49,816 bases of DNA, from positions 1 to 49,816 of the forward strand of contig JAKAIE010000010.1 in assembly GCA_021814475.1 (NCBI GenBank), read 5' to 3'. Position numbers and translations under genes: made by a program. The DNA is from Nitrospirota bacterium. Lineage in GTDB: Bacteria; Nitrospirota; Thermodesulfovibrionia; Thermodesulfovibrionales; UBA6898. A model generated the notes under the pieces. That model did no database searches. It was not told the origin of the DNA and worked only from the letters and a program-made list of their open reading frames with translations. Below, one piece after another: positions 9,032 to 17,251 of the stretch. The first letter of the stretch is position 1, and each line of letters starts with the position of its first letter.

Positions 9032-10507
9032 TCAGAGTCCGTATTCCTTCCACCTCTTGTCCACGAGTTTCTTTATCTCATCCGACATGAATATCTCGTC
9101 CGGCCAGTCGCGCATCATGCCCTCCTCCTTTGTCTTCCTGGTCGCGTCGATGCCCATCTTCGATCCGTAGCGGGGCCAGTTTGCAGCGTGGTCGAGGGCG
9201 TCGAGCGGCCCGTCGGCGAATACAGTGTCGCGCTTCCAGTCGACATTGTTCAGGACGCGCCATGCGGTGTAGGAGAGGTTCTGGACATCGACATCGTCGT
9301 CCACAACGATCAAAAGTTTCGCGAACATCATCTGTCCCTTGCCCCATAGGCCGCTGATGATCTTGCGGGCATGGCCCGGGTAGCTCTTTTTGATCGAGAT
9401 GATCGCAAAATTATGGAAGACCCCTTCCATCGGGAGGTTGATGTCCCTGATCTCCGGGAAGTCCAGTCTGATCAGCGGCAGGAATATCCTCTCTGTCGCC
9501 TTGCCCATATAGCAGTCTTCCATCGGCGGCTTGCCGACGATCGTTGTAGGGTATACCATATCCTTCCTGTGCGTGATACAGGTGACATGGAAGACGGGGT
9601 AGGGCTCTGCCGGGGAGTAAAATCCGGTGTGGTCGCCGAAGGGGCCCTCGATCCTCGTTTCGCCCGGGTCGAGATATCCTTCGATCACCATTTCGCTTTC
9701 GGCCGGGACCTCTATATCCGAGGTGATGCATTTGACCATCTCTACCGGCGCTTTCCTGAGGAAACCCGCAAAGAGCATCTCGTCGACCGCCTCAGGGAGC
9801 GGCGCGGATGAGGCATAAATGATGGACGGATCCCCGCCTACCGCGATCGCCGCCGGCATCATCTGTCCGAGCTTTGAATATTTGTCGTAATGCCGCGCCC
9901 CGTCCTTATGGATGTGCCAGTGCATGCCCGTCGTCGTCTTGTCAAAGACGTGGATGCGGTACATGCCGCAGTTCGGCCTGCCGGTCTCCGGGTCTTTTGT
10001 AAAGACCATCGGGAAGGTGATGAACCGGCCTTCATCCGAGTTCTGAGCGCTGGGCTGTCCGTCGCCCGGCCAGCATTTGATGATCGGGAACTTCGAGAGG
10101 TCAGGGTTCTCCTTTTCGACCACCTCCTGGCAGGGAGCGTTCGAGACCTTTTTCGGAAAGTACTGCGACATTTCGAAGAGTTTCGGAAGGAGTGCCAGCT
10201 TTTCCAGCAGGTTTTTCGGGGGAGCCTGGTTCAGGAGATCCTCGATCCTCTTTGCGATATCATCGAGGGCCTCCACCTCCAGGGCGAGCGACATCCTCTC
10301 GAACGACCCGAAGAGGTTTATCGCGACCGGGAATGCGGAGCCCTTCACCTTTTCGAAGAGCAACGCCTTGCCGCCGCCGGGAGATTTGCAGACCCGGTCG
10401 GTGATCTCGGAGATCTCGAGGACCGGATCGACCTCCGCCTTTATTCTATGGAGAAGCCCTTTCTTCTCGATACGCTGTATATACTCACGGATATTTTTGT
10501 ATGCCAT
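9032..10507 (-). CDS. UbiD-family prenylated-FMN-dependent decarboxylase (menaquinone route likely)
   Basis: The start is placed at the ATG at 10507, preceded by GGAGGT, giving 491 aa, close to E. coli UbiD; a 24-residue in-frame extension upstream looks non-native. Family features: ERMSLALEV, FPIIKCWPGDG (about 140-150), NCGMYRIHVFD (about 179-189, with the conserved Arg), MHWHIHKDGA, and ESEMVIEGYLDPGE (about 270-283), which supplies the conserved acidic residues near prenylated FMN. It ends with the SKMGIDATRK segment common in UbiD. Members act on ubiquinone or menaquinone (MqnL-type) precursors or other aromatic acids. In a presumed menaquinone-using anaerobe the futalosine-pathway role is most likely, but no mqn gene or ubiX is adjacent. 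It is a single gene, convergent with aat. Confidence 0.85.
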   Translation of the reverse strand: MAYKNIREYIQRIEKKGLLHRIKAEVDPVLEISEITDRVCKSPGGGKALLFEKVKGSAFPVAINLFGSFERMSLALEVEALDDIAKRIEDLLNQAPPKNLLEKLALLPKLFEMSQYFPKKVSNAPCQEVVEKENPDLSKFPIIKCWPGDGQPSAQNSDEGRFITFPMVFTKDPETGRPNCGMYRIHVFDKTTTGMHWHIHKDGARHYDKYSKLGQMMPAAIAVGGDPSIIYASSAPLPEAVDEMLFAGFLRKAPVEMVKCITSDIEVPAESEMVIEGYLDPGETRIEGPFGDHTGFYSPAEPYPVFHVTCITHRKDMVYPTTIVGKPPMEDCYMGKATERIFLPLIRLDFPEIRDINLPMEGVFHNFAIISIKKSYPGHARKIISGLWGKGQMMFAKLLIVVDDDVDVQNLSYTAWRVLNNVDWKRDTVFADGPLDALDHAANWPRYGSKMGIDATRKTKEEGMMRDWPDEIFMSDEIKKLVDKRWKEYGL

Positions 10508-10589
10508 TTTACCTCCGGGAAACTTTGACGGCAGGAGCCGTTCACCAATGTCCAGTCCCCCTGTCAGCGGGAATGGCAAGGCCTTTTTT

Positions 10590-10600
10590 ATGATACCATA
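10590..10600 (-). promoter_or_regulatory. Possible extended -10 promoter for the UbiD-family gene
   Basis: On the minus strand TATGG precedes TATCAT, an extended -10 of the TRTGn type, with no convincing -35. The predicted start near 10583 gives a leader of about 75 nt that contains a small ACGGC/GCCGT hairpin. The same 12-mer (CTATGGTATCAT) recurs upstream of the methyltransferase gene at 17119-17130. Confidence 0.35.
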
Positions 10601-10654
10601 GAACTCTTGCGCCGGGTGGCTGTCGGCACAAGGTAAATAAATTGAGTGTTATTA

Positions 10655-10678
10655 ATCACTAAGCGCCGTTTTAGTGAT
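10655..10678. repeat. 8-bp inverted repeat upstream of the Nfu-type gene
   Basis: ATCACTAA (10655-10662) and TTAGTGAT (10671-10678) are perfect inverted arms with an 8-nt spacer, ending 7 nt before the -35 of the predicted promoter at 10686-10714. This position suits an activator or repressor site, for example for an Fe-S-responsive regulator, but no named motif is recognised. Confidence 0.4.
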
Positions 10679-10685
10679 AAAATAC

Positions 10686-10714
10686 TTGAATAATAAACCG
10701 TTTTCTTATATAGT
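10686..10714 (+). promoter_or_regulatory. Sigma70-type promoter for the Nfu-type gene
   Basis: TTGAAT (10686-10691), 17 nt, then TATAGT (10709-10714). The predicted start near 10721 coincides with an upstream in-frame ATG (10720), so that ATG cannot serve this transcript; the downstream ATG at 10741 with AGGAGG is favoured. Confidence 0.5.
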
Positions 10715-10740
10715 TTAAGATGTTACGACAGGAGGAGATG

Positions 10741-10959
10741 ATGCGTGAGCGGGTTGAGGAAGTCCTGAACAAGGTTCGGGTCGGCCTGAAGTCAGAGGGC
10801 GGAGATATAGAGCTGATCGATGTCAGGGATGATGTCGTGTATGTGCGTTTAAAGGGAGCCTGCGGAACGTGCCCCATGTCCACCTTGACCATGAAGAATG
10901 TCGTCGAATCCAGCATAAAGAGAGAAATCCCGGAGATCAAGGCGGTGCAGGCGGTTTAG
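10741..10959 (+). CDS. NifU-like C-terminal domain protein (Nfu-type Fe-S carrier)
   Basis: With the start at ATG 10741 (AGGAGG at 10730-10735, 5-nt spacing) the protein is 72 aa, essentially one Nfu domain. The hallmark CxxC is present in LKGACGTCPMSTLTMK, and the SEGGDIELIDV segment is typical. Two such domains usually dimerise to hold a 4Fe-4S cluster for delivery to apo-proteins. In-frame ATGs at 10720 and 10738 are poorer choices because the first lies at the predicted transcription start and the second is too close to the Shine-Dalgarno. The next gene, amiC, starts 31 nt downstream and may share the transcript. Confidence 0.93.
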   Translation: MRERVEEVLNKVRVGLKSEGGDIELIDVRDDVVYVRLKGACGTCPMSTLTMKNVVESSIKREIPEIKAVQAV

Positions 10960-10990
10960 TCTGTTTGGGCAGGGTTTTTATTAATCTAGG

Positions 10991-12187
10991 ATGATACGGA
11001 CGATCAGACATATTTCGGCAATTCTCCTGTGTGCCGTGCTTGCGCTGGCAGGCTTCTCATCTTACGGAATAGCTGCTGAACGGACACGCGTTTCCGATAT
11101 CCGGTTCTGGTCTTTTCCCGAATATACCCGCGTCGTCGTTACCATGTCCGACCTCCCGGAGTTTACTCAAAACCGTTTGTCGAATCCCGACAGGCTCTAT
11201 TTCGATATCAAAAACAGTCATATTCCCAAGGAACTCAAGACAACGCTGCCGGTAGGAAACGGGATGTTGAAGTCGATCAGGGCGAGCCAGTTCAACGAGT
11301 CCACGGTCCGGGTCGTCCTTGATCTTGAAAAGGTCCGTGATTACAAGGTCCTCACGATGGACGATCCGGTCAGGCTTGTCGTTGACATTTACGGAGGGCA
11401 GGAATCCGCCCAGGCCCCTCCTGTCAGGACGAAGAAGAGGATTGTTATTGATCCCGGTCACGGAGGGCACGACCCTGGAGCAATAGGTCCGAACAAGCTC
11501 TATGAAAAGGATGTGGTTCTCGATATAGGGTTGAAACTCAGGAAGATCCTCTCGGCGGACCCGAATGTGGAGGTCTTCATGACGAGGGATAAGGACGTTT
11601 TTATCCCGCTTGAACAGCGGACGGCGATTGCCAACAGCAAGAAGGCCGACCTCTTCGTATCGATCCACGCCAATGCCAGCCCCCGGAAAAACGCCAAGGG
11701 GATCGAGACCTATTTTCTGAACTGGACGAACGATGAAGAGGCGAACAAGGTTGCGGCCCGGGAAAACCAGATATCCTTCAAGAAGATGAAGAAGATGAAC
11801 GATGAGCGAAATACGCTCGACATCATCCTCGGTTCTCTCAGCCGCGACAGCAAGCGGGACGAGTCTCTCAAGCTCGCCAACCACATCCAGTTGTCGATGA
11901 TCAGGAACCTCCATAAGGAATACAGTCATATCGTGGACCTGGGAGTGAAGCAAGCCCTCTTCTATGTCCTCTTCGGCGCGGAGATGTCGTCGGTGCTGGT
12001 CGAGGTTTCCTTTATCAGCAACCCTCTCGAAGAGAAGCTTCTGTCCAGGAGCGAGTACAGGGAGGACCTTGCCAAATCGATAGCCGGGGGCATTAACACT
12101 TATGTTTCGGCATCTCTGCCGGCTCCTGCCCGGGCTTATGCCCATGTCCCGGCCGGCAACGGGAAGACTATTGCCTCCAGACATTAA
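10991..12187 (+). CDS. amiC: N-acetylmuramoyl-L-alanine amidase with AMIN domain (AmiC-type)
   Basis: The 398-aa periplasmic enzyme cuts the amide bond between N-acetylmuramic acid and the stem peptide during cell separation. A signal peptide spans about residues 1-29. The AMIN domain (about 32-137) targets peptidoglycan or the septum. The Amidase_3 catalytic domain starts about 149: zinc ligands His157 (DPGHGG), Glu172 (YEKDVV) and His226 (SIHAN), with catalytic Glu338 (LVEVSF). A helical insert about 245-300 (KKMKKMNDERN, SLSRDSKRD) resembles the autoinhibitory segment of AmiB/AmiC enzymes that need EnvC/NlpD-type activators. The start ATG has only a weak, very close AGG, so initiation is not certain to the codon, but the signal peptide supports it. 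Confidence 0.95.
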   Translation: MIRTIRHISAILLCAVLALAGFSSYGIAAERTRVSDIRFWSFPEYTRVVVTMSDLPEFTQNRLSNPDRLYFDIKNSHIPKELKTTLPVGNGMLKSIRASQFNESTVRVVLDLEKVRDYKVLTMDDPVRLVVDIYGGQESAQAPPVRTKKRIVIDPGHGGHDPGAIGPNKLYEKDVVLDIGLKLRKILSADPNVEVFMTRDKDVFIPLEQRTAIANSKKADLFVSIHANASPRKNAKGIETYFLNWTNDEEANKVAARENQISFKKMKKMNDERNTLDIILGSLSRDSKRDESLKLANHIQLSMIRNLHKEYSHIVDLGVKQALFYVLFGAEMSSVLVEVSFISNPLEEKLLSRSEYREDLAKSIAGGINTYVSASLPAPARAYAHVPAGNGKTIASRH

Positions 12188-12779
12188 GATCGTCGCATAC
12201 CTCGTCTTCGTTATTTCCCTGTACCTGATCGGAAGCCTCTCCGTCTACCTGGGCCTTTCGGCCGTCCTCGTCATTCTTCTGCTCTTCATTCCCTTCAGGA
12301 AATTGAAGGCCGGCTGGCTCCCCATCAGTCTTTTCCTGGTCTTTACCTTCTTCAGCAACCTCGTCAATCATCACGGAAACGTGCTTCTGACGCTCGGTTC
12401 GGTATTTGTCACGGATGAAGGCCTGCATGCCGCCTTGCGGAGGACCCTGAGGCTCTTCCTGATGATCGGGGGACTGAAGGTCCTGATGTCCGGTACACCG
12501 GCAGAGGATCTGGTCGCCGCGCTCGGCAGGCTTTTCATGCCTCTTGAGAGGGTCGGGCTTCCGGTGAAAGACTACGTCCACATCATGGGCCTGACCCTCC
12601 AGTGTTTTCCTGTCCTGAAAGATATGGGGGCCTCTCTCTACCGTGAACAGTCCGCCCTGCACGAGGCCCGGGGCTTTTCAGGGAGGGTGAAGGTGGTCTC
12701 CTCTTTCATGGTCCCGATGTTCGTCAGGAGCGTCCGTTCCCCGGGGATTTTCTTCGCCGACAGGAAGAGCGATGGCTGA
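12171..12779 (+). CDS. EcfT/CbiQ-like transmembrane component, lone and short
   Basis: This is a membrane protein with about five hydrophobic segments, followed by the region that in EcfT/CbiQ proteins couples to the ATPases: RRTLRLFLMIGGLKVL, PAEDLVAALGRLFMPLERVGLPV, and the coupling motif EARGF (A-R-G). It stops soon after, with RSVRSPGIFF in place of a second coupling motif, so it is shorter than typical EcfT (about 202 versus about 260 aa). The start is unclear: TTG at 12171, overlapping the amiC end by 17 nt, is the best choice; ATGs at 12138 and 12144 lie deeper in amiC. No S component or ATPase is adjacent. The stop overlaps the next start (ATGGCTGA). Partner and substrate are unknown. 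Confidence 0.7.
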   Translation: MPPDIKIVAYLVFVISLYLIGSLSVYLGLSAVLVILLLFIPFRKLKAGWLPISLFLVFTFFSNLVNHHGNVLLTLGSVFVTDEGLHAALRRTLRLFLMIGGLKVLMSGTPAEDLVAALGRLFMPLERVGLPVKDYVHIMGLTLQCFPVLKDMGASLYREQSALHEARGFSGRVKVVSSFMVPMFVRSVRSPGIFFADRKSDG

Positions 12780-14367
12780 GAGGATGGATCTGCTCATTAG
12801 GGGAGGGGTCGTCTATGACGGCGGACCTTCCGCTCCTGCAGAGGCCTCTGTCGGGATAGCGGGCGACAGGATTGCATGGATCGGGAAGGACGACTATGGT
12901 ATCGATGCGGACCGTGTGGTCGAGGCCCATGGGCTTGCAGTCGCCCCTGGATTTATCGATGTCCATGCACATTCCGACTTCACTCTGCTGGCCGATCCCC
13001 GCGCTCAGGGCAAGCTCAGTCAGGGCGTTACGACAGAGGTGAACGGCAACTGCGGCATGTCCGCTGCCCCGCTGATCGGCAAGGTGATCGAGCGGAGGGA
13101 GGAGGACCTCAGGGAGCTGGGTATCGTATCGAGATGGCATACTTTCCGCGAGTATTTTCGTCTCCTTGAGGTGCAGGGATGCGGCATCAACACCGCGAAC
13201 CTCGCGGGACACGGCAACCTGCGGGGTTCGGTTGTCGGGTATGACGATAAAGAGCCGTCTTCCGAGGAAATGGCGGAGATGCGGAGACTGCTGTCGGAGG
13301 CGGTCTCTGACGGGGCGATTGGGATGTCCACAGGTCTGATCTATCCCCCGGGGATCTATTCCTCGACGAATGAACTGACCGAACTCGCGAAGGTCCTCCG
13401 CCAGCCGGACCTGATCTACACGAGCCATATGCGGAGCGAAGGAAACAGGCTGCAGGAGGCAGTGGATGAGGTGATCCGCATAGGCTGTGAGACGGGCATC
13501 AGGGTCAACATCTCCCATATCAAGACCGCGGGAGAGGCAAACTGGCATAAGGCGGATGAGGTGATCCGGAGGCTTCATGAGGCGCGGGGGGGGGGACTCC
13601 GCTTGACCTGCGACCGGTATCCGTACATCGCCTCGTCCACGGATCTTGACTCTATCCTTCCTCCATGGGTATTTGACGGCGGCAACGATGAAGAACTGCG
13701 CAGGCTCTGCGACCCCTCTGCGCTAAGGCGGATTGAAGAAGAGATCAGCGCACAGGTCAGCAGACCCGGATACTGGGGAAAAATTATTGTATCGAGCATA
13801 GGGTCCGAGAAGAACAGGTGGATGGAGGGAAAGACGCTCGAAGAGATCTCTGCCCGCCTGTCTGTCAGCGGCATGGAGGCCTTTTTCAGGCTTATCGTCG
13901 AAGAACGTCTCAGGGTCGGTGCGATCTTCATGTCGATGAGCGAGGAGAATCTCCGTAAATTCCTGTCTCTTCCGTTCTGCATGATCGGCTCTGACAGCTC
14001 ATCAAGGGGCTTCGACGGGCCGACCGCAGCCGGCAAGCCGCATCCCAGGACATTCGGCACTTTCGCGAGGCTCTTCGGCAGATATGTCCGGGAGGAAGGC
14101 CTGCTCTCCCTGCCGGAGGCGATCCACAAGTCGACGATGCTTGCGGCCGAAACCTTCGGCCTGAAGAAGAGGGGGTGTATCAGGGAAGGATATTTTGCCG
14201 ACATGGTGATATTCGATCCCTCGGGAGTCACTGACCGGGCGACCTTCGGCGCCCCTTTCCGTCAGTCGGAGGGTATCCATTCGGTCTTCGTCAACGGTGT
14301 CGAGGCTGTTTCGGAAGGTCGCACGACCGGCAGACTGGGCGGCAGGGTGCTCAGGAGCGGTCTGTAA
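12772..14367 (+). CDS. N-acyl-D-amino-acid deacylase (D-aminoacylase), amidohydrolase superfamily
   Basis: The 531-aa protein has the full metal-site set of this family: VHAHSD (His65, His67), Cys94 in NGNCGMS, a SHMRSE histidine, an ISHIKTAG histidine and an IGSDSS aspartate. N-terminal MDLLIRGGVVYDG and C-terminal GYFADMVIFDP form the small beta-sandwich typical of the superfamily. Known members hydrolyse N-acyl-D-amino acids, or D-Glu-containing peptides in some lineages. Neighbouring amiC (peptidoglycan) makes a role in cell-wall D-amino-acid salvage conceivable, but this is inference. The start ATG overlaps the upstream stop by 8 nt; an alternative start at Met5 follows GAGAGG too closely. 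The C-terminal TFGAPFRQSEGI segment is also typical of the family. Confidence 0.9.
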   Translation: MAERMDLLIRGGVVYDGGPSAPAEASVGIAGDRIAWIGKDDYGIDADRVVEAHGLAVAPGFIDVHAHSDFTLLADPRAQGKLSQGVTTEVNGNCGMSAAPLIGKVIERREEDLRELGIVSRWHTFREYFRLLEVQGCGINTANLAGHGNLRGSVVGYDDKEPSSEEMAEMRRLLSEAVSDGAIGMSTGLIYPPGIYSSTNELTELAKVLRQPDLIYTSHMRSEGNRLQEAVDEVIRIGCETGIRVNISHIKTAGEANWHKADEVIRRLHEARGGGLRLTCDRYPYIASSTDLDSILPPWVFDGGNDEELRRLCDPSALRRIEEEISAQVSRPGYWGKIIVSSIGSEKNRWMEGKTLEEISARLSVSGMEAFFRLIVEERLRVGAIFMSMSEENLRKFLSLPFCMIGSDSSSRGFDGPTAAGKPHPRTFGTFARLFGRYVREEGLLSLPEAIHKSTMLAAETFGLKKRGCIREGYFADMVIFDPSGVTDRATFGAPFRQSEGIHSVFVNGVEAVSEGRTTGRLGGRVLRSGL

Positions 14368-14445
14368 CTTTTTCCCGTTGTTTTAAAAAAGAATGCCTTC
14401 GTGGTATCCTTTTTCAATTACACGGACATTTGGGGGTGACGATAT

Positions 14446-16437
14446 ATGAAAGATGCCGGAGGCTGCGATTCTTTTACGGGCAAAGTCCCCTCGGGACCTG
14501 ACGCGGGAGCCCGGGCCGGCGGAGACCACCTCCTCTCTCTCTTCGACAACATGCTCGAGGGCATAGCCCTGCACCGTCTTGTCTTTGACGACGAGGGCAG
14601 GGCAGTGGATTACGAAATCGTTGACGTCAACCCCCGGTTCGAGAAGATGCTTGGGGTCCACAGAGACTCCCTCGTGGGCCGGAGCGCCCTCTCTGTCTAT
14701 GGCACTAAGGAGGCGCCCTGGCTCAAGGAGTATGCCGACGTGGCGCTGAGCGGATGCCCTTTTCGCTTCGAAACCTGTTCCGAGGCCACCGGCCGCAATT
14801 TCGAGATATCGGTGATCCCATGGCACGTGAAGGGCTTTGCAACCATTTACACGGACGTTACTGAGCGCAGGAGGGTCGAGGCGACACTCAAGGAGAGCGG
14901 CGCCCGGTACAGGACACTTGTCGATACTCTGCCTCTCGGCATTACGATCATCGACAGGGACCACAGGGTCGTCGTGGCGAACACGACCCAGGCAGGCCTG
15001 TTCCGCAAGACGTGCGAGGAGCTTATCGGCAAAAACTGCTTCAGGGAATTCGAAAAGCGTGACGCTGTATGTCCGCACTGTCCAGGTGTAACGTGCATGG
15101 AAACGGGCAGGCCCGCGTGCATCGAGACGGAAGGCGTTCGGGACGACGGGAGCCGTCTCTCCGTCCGGATTACGGCCATTCCCCTGAATTCTGATGAAGG
15201 CGGCTTCAGCGGATTCATGGAGGTTGTCGAGGATATCACCGAGCAGAGAAAGGCCGAGGCGGACAGAAAGAAGTTCGAGGCCCGGCTGCTTCACGCGCAG
15301 AAGCTCGAAAGCCTCGGCGTGCTTGTCGGCGGTATAGCCCACGACTTCAATAACATCCTTACCGCGATTCTCGGGCATGCGGAACTGGCGCTCCTGCGCA
15401 TGAGCGCCGTGAGCCCGGGGCGTGAAAACATCCGGGAGATCGAGGGTGCCGCGAGCCGGGCGGCCGATCTTGCCCGGCAGATGCTCGCTTATTCCGGGAA
15501 GGGCAGGTTTGTGGTTGAGACGCTTGATCTCAATGCGATTATAGCGGAGATGACCCATATGCTCGAAGTCTCGATATCGAAGAACGCGGTCCTCAGGTTC
15601 GACCTGCATAAGGGTCTGCCGCCTGTCGACTGCGATGCTACACAACTGCGCCAGGTGATCATGAACCTTGTCATCAACGCCTCCGACGCTATCGGCAGCC
15701 GCAGCGGCACCATCGCGATCACCACAGGGGCCGCGGACTGTGACCGCGCCTACCTTGCCGAGACATGGCTGGACGAGCATCTTGAGGAGGGTCTCTATGT
15801 CTACCTGGAGATAGCAGATACAGGGTGCGGCATCGGGAAGGACGAGCTGGCGAAGATCTTCGACCCATTTTTCACTACAAAATTTACCGGCAGGGGACTC
15901 GGCCTTGCGGCCGTCCTCGGGATCATACGCGGACACAGGGGGGCGATAAAGGTACAGAGCGAGCCCGGAAAGGGGAGCATCTTCAAGGTGCTGCTCCCGG
16001 CCAGCGCCGACCGCGGGGGTTGTATGAATAAAGAGAGCGTGGTCGTGGAGCGGATCGGGGCCGGCAGGACTGTACTGCTTGTGGACGACGAAGAGACGGT
16101 CAGGGCTATCGGCAGGCAGATGCTGGAAGAACTGGGATTCAGGACATTGATCGCGCGTGACGGCAGGGAGGCGCTGGAACTTTTCGGTGCCCGGTCAGGG
16201 GAAATCAGCTGCGTGATGCTCGATCTCACAATGCCGCATATGGACGGCGAAGAGGCGTTCCGCGAACTGAAGAGGATCAGTCCGGATGTGAAGGTAATCA
16301 TGTCCAGTGGCTACGACGAGCAGGATGTGACTCAGCGTTTTGTCGGGAAGGGGCTTGCAGGGTTTATCCAGAAGCCCTATAAACTGGCAGAGCTGGGCGC
16401 TGTCCTGATGAATATCCTCCATGCCGCTGAGGAATAA
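14446..16437 (+). CDS. Cytosolic PAS-PAS hybrid histidine kinase with C-terminal receiver
   Basis: The 663-aa protein has no transmembrane segment. Order: PAS 1 (about 30-140), PAS 2 (about 150-270), HisKA with H-box GGIAHDFNN (phosphorylated His299), HATPase_c with N-box NLVINASD and glycine boxes DTGCGIG and TGRGLGLA, then a receiver domain (about 545-660) with acceptor Asp593 in MLDLTMP. PAS 2 contains Cys198, Cys209, Cys212 and Cys217 (C-x10-C-x2-C-x4-C) plus Cys225; the same first four positions recur in the kinase at 42771-44789. The cluster may bind metal or act as a redox switch, which is inference. SD-like GGGGGTGA precedes the ATG. No separate response regulator is adjacent, so output is unknown. 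Confidence 0.93.
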   Translation: MKDAGGCDSFTGKVPSGPDAGARAGGDHLLSLFDNMLEGIALHRLVFDDEGRAVDYEIVDVNPRFEKMLGVHRDSLVGRSALSVYGTKEAPWLKEYADVALSGCPFRFETCSEATGRNFEISVIPWHVKGFATIYTDVTERRRVEATLKESGARYRTLVDTLPLGITIIDRDHRVVVANTTQAGLFRKTCEELIGKNCFREFEKRDAVCPHCPGVTCMETGRPACIETEGVRDDGSRLSVRITAIPLNSDEGGFSGFMEVVEDITEQRKAEADRKKFEARLLHAQKLESLGVLVGGIAHDFNNILTAILGHAELALLRMSAVSPGRENIREIEGAASRAADLARQMLAYSGKGRFVVETLDLNAIIAEMTHMLEVSISKNAVLRFDLHKGLPPVDCDATQLRQVIMNLVINASDAIGSRSGTIAITTGAADCDRAYLAETWLDEHLEEGLYVYLEIADTGCGIGKDELAKIFDPFFTTKFTGRGLGLAAVLGIIRGHRGAIKVQSEPGKGSIFKVLLPASADRGGCMNKESVVVERIGAGRTVLLVDDEETVRAIGRQMLEELGFRTLIARDGREALELFGARSGEISCVMLDLTMPHMDGEEAFRELKRISPDVKVIMSSGYDEQDVTQRFVGKGLAGFIQKPYKLAELGAVLMNILHAAEE

Positions 16438-16464
16438 GGCGCTGTAGCGTATTTGAGGCTTACT

Positions 16465-17109
16465 TCAGAATGAACTGTTCGTCCAGCCGTCCGGAAACGG
16501 ATTGCTCCTCTGATAGGCGAAGAGGGTGAAGTCGTGGAAGAGGCGGTCCTGACGCAGGGTGACGGCGGGCGTAAGTTCCTCTATCGCAAAACTGAGCATA
16601 TCCCCGGGGTAGACATAATGCAGTTCGAAATCTTTGTGCGGGGCATGTGCCGATAGCCCGTTATAGGCGAGCCCCGTGCGGCAATGGGGAAACAGTTTTT
16701 TCAGAGTCAGCCTGATAAGGTCATCCAGACCCTGGACTTTCAGGTTGAAGACACCGCAGAGGAAGATATAGTCGAAATCGGCGGTCAGCTCATCGCGGGT
16801 GATATCGAAGACCGAGAAGGGAACTTCCGGATATTTCTGCCGGGCTAGGGCGACCAGCTCAGGGTTGATATCGAAGCCTGTGTACGATACGGTGATCCCG
16901 TTGTCCCTGAGAAAGCCGTAGAAATCGCCTTTGCCGCAGCCGAAATCAAGGATGGTTGCACCCTCGATCGAAGGGGCGATGTCGAGCATGCATTTGTAGT
17001 GAATGATCTGTCCCGGCGGCGTCCACCGGACAGCCTCCGGCCTGTCGCCGTGCAGCTGCAGCGACTTGCTGAAGAACGATATGACATATTCTTTTGCGAG
17101 GTCGTCCAT
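16465..17109 (-). CDS. Class I SAM-dependent methyltransferase, substrate unknown
   Basis: The 214-aa protein has SAM-binding motif I ILDFGCGKGDF (about 53-63), acidic motif II GFDINPELV (about 78-86), and post-motif FDYIFLCGVF. Beyond the Rossmann core nothing identifies a substrate; the aromatic-rich C-terminus (FELHYVYPGDM, FHDFTLFAYQ) may form it. It converges with the hybrid kinase and diverges from glyQ. An extended -10 lies only about 10 nt upstream of the ATG, so the transcript may be almost leaderless; no Shine-Dalgarno is visible, consistent with that. Conserved in many bacteria as an uncharacterised methyltransferase. Confidence 0.85.
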   Translation of the reverse strand: MDDLAKEYVISFFSKSLQLHGDRPEAVRWTPPGQIIHYKCMLDIAPSIEGATILDFGCGKGDFYGFLRDNGITVSYTGFDINPELVALARQKYPEVPFSVFDITRDELTADFDYIFLCGVFNLKVQGLDDLIRLTLKKLFPHCRTGLAYNGLSAHAPHKDFELHYVYPGDMLSFAIEELTPAVTLRQDRLFHDFTLFAYQRSNPFPDGWTNSSF

Positions 17110-17118
17110 GAGACTCTA

Positions 17119-17129
17119 ATGATACCATA
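17119..17129 (-). promoter_or_regulatory. Possible extended -10 promoter, near-leaderless methyltransferase transcript
   Basis: TATGG then TATCAT on the minus strand places the transcription start near 17112, about 3 nt before the ATG at 17109. The element matches the one upstream of the UbiD-family gene over 12 bases. Confidence 0.3.
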
Positions 17130-17192
17130 GAGATCGGCACCGCCACCTCTTCCCTGAGGGGTCGGGGGCGTGACAGAGGTATCTGCCTCTCA

Positions 17193-17222
17193 TTGACAAA
17201 CAACGCCGGCATCCATTAAGAT
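17193..17222 (+). promoter_or_regulatory. Sigma70-type promoter for glyQS
   Basis: TTGACA (17193-17198), 18 nt, then TAAGAT (17217-17222). Predicted start near 17230, leader about 22 nt. There is no room for a T-box leader, so glyQS is not controlled that way here. Confidence 0.45.
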
Positions 17223-17251
17223 TTTTAACTCAACGGGAAGAAACAATAACT

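Noticed and set aside
11057..12184. Minus-strand ORF (375 codons) opposite amiC
   Set aside because: Shadow of a gene with signal peptide, AMIN and Amidase_3 motifs.
12700..12779. Frameshift at the end of the EcfT-like gene
   Set aside because: I read all three frames there and none restores a second A-R-G coupling motif, so a natural short C-terminus is more likely.
14383..15936. Long minus-strand ORF (517 codons) opposite the first hybrid kinase
   Set aside because: Antisense shadow of a well-supported kinase with HisKA, HATPase and receiver motifs; composition is Arg/Glu/His-rich with no family resemblance.
17130..17251. T-box riboswitch upstream of glyQS
   Set aside because: The predicted leader is only about 22 nt and no T-box sequence is visible.
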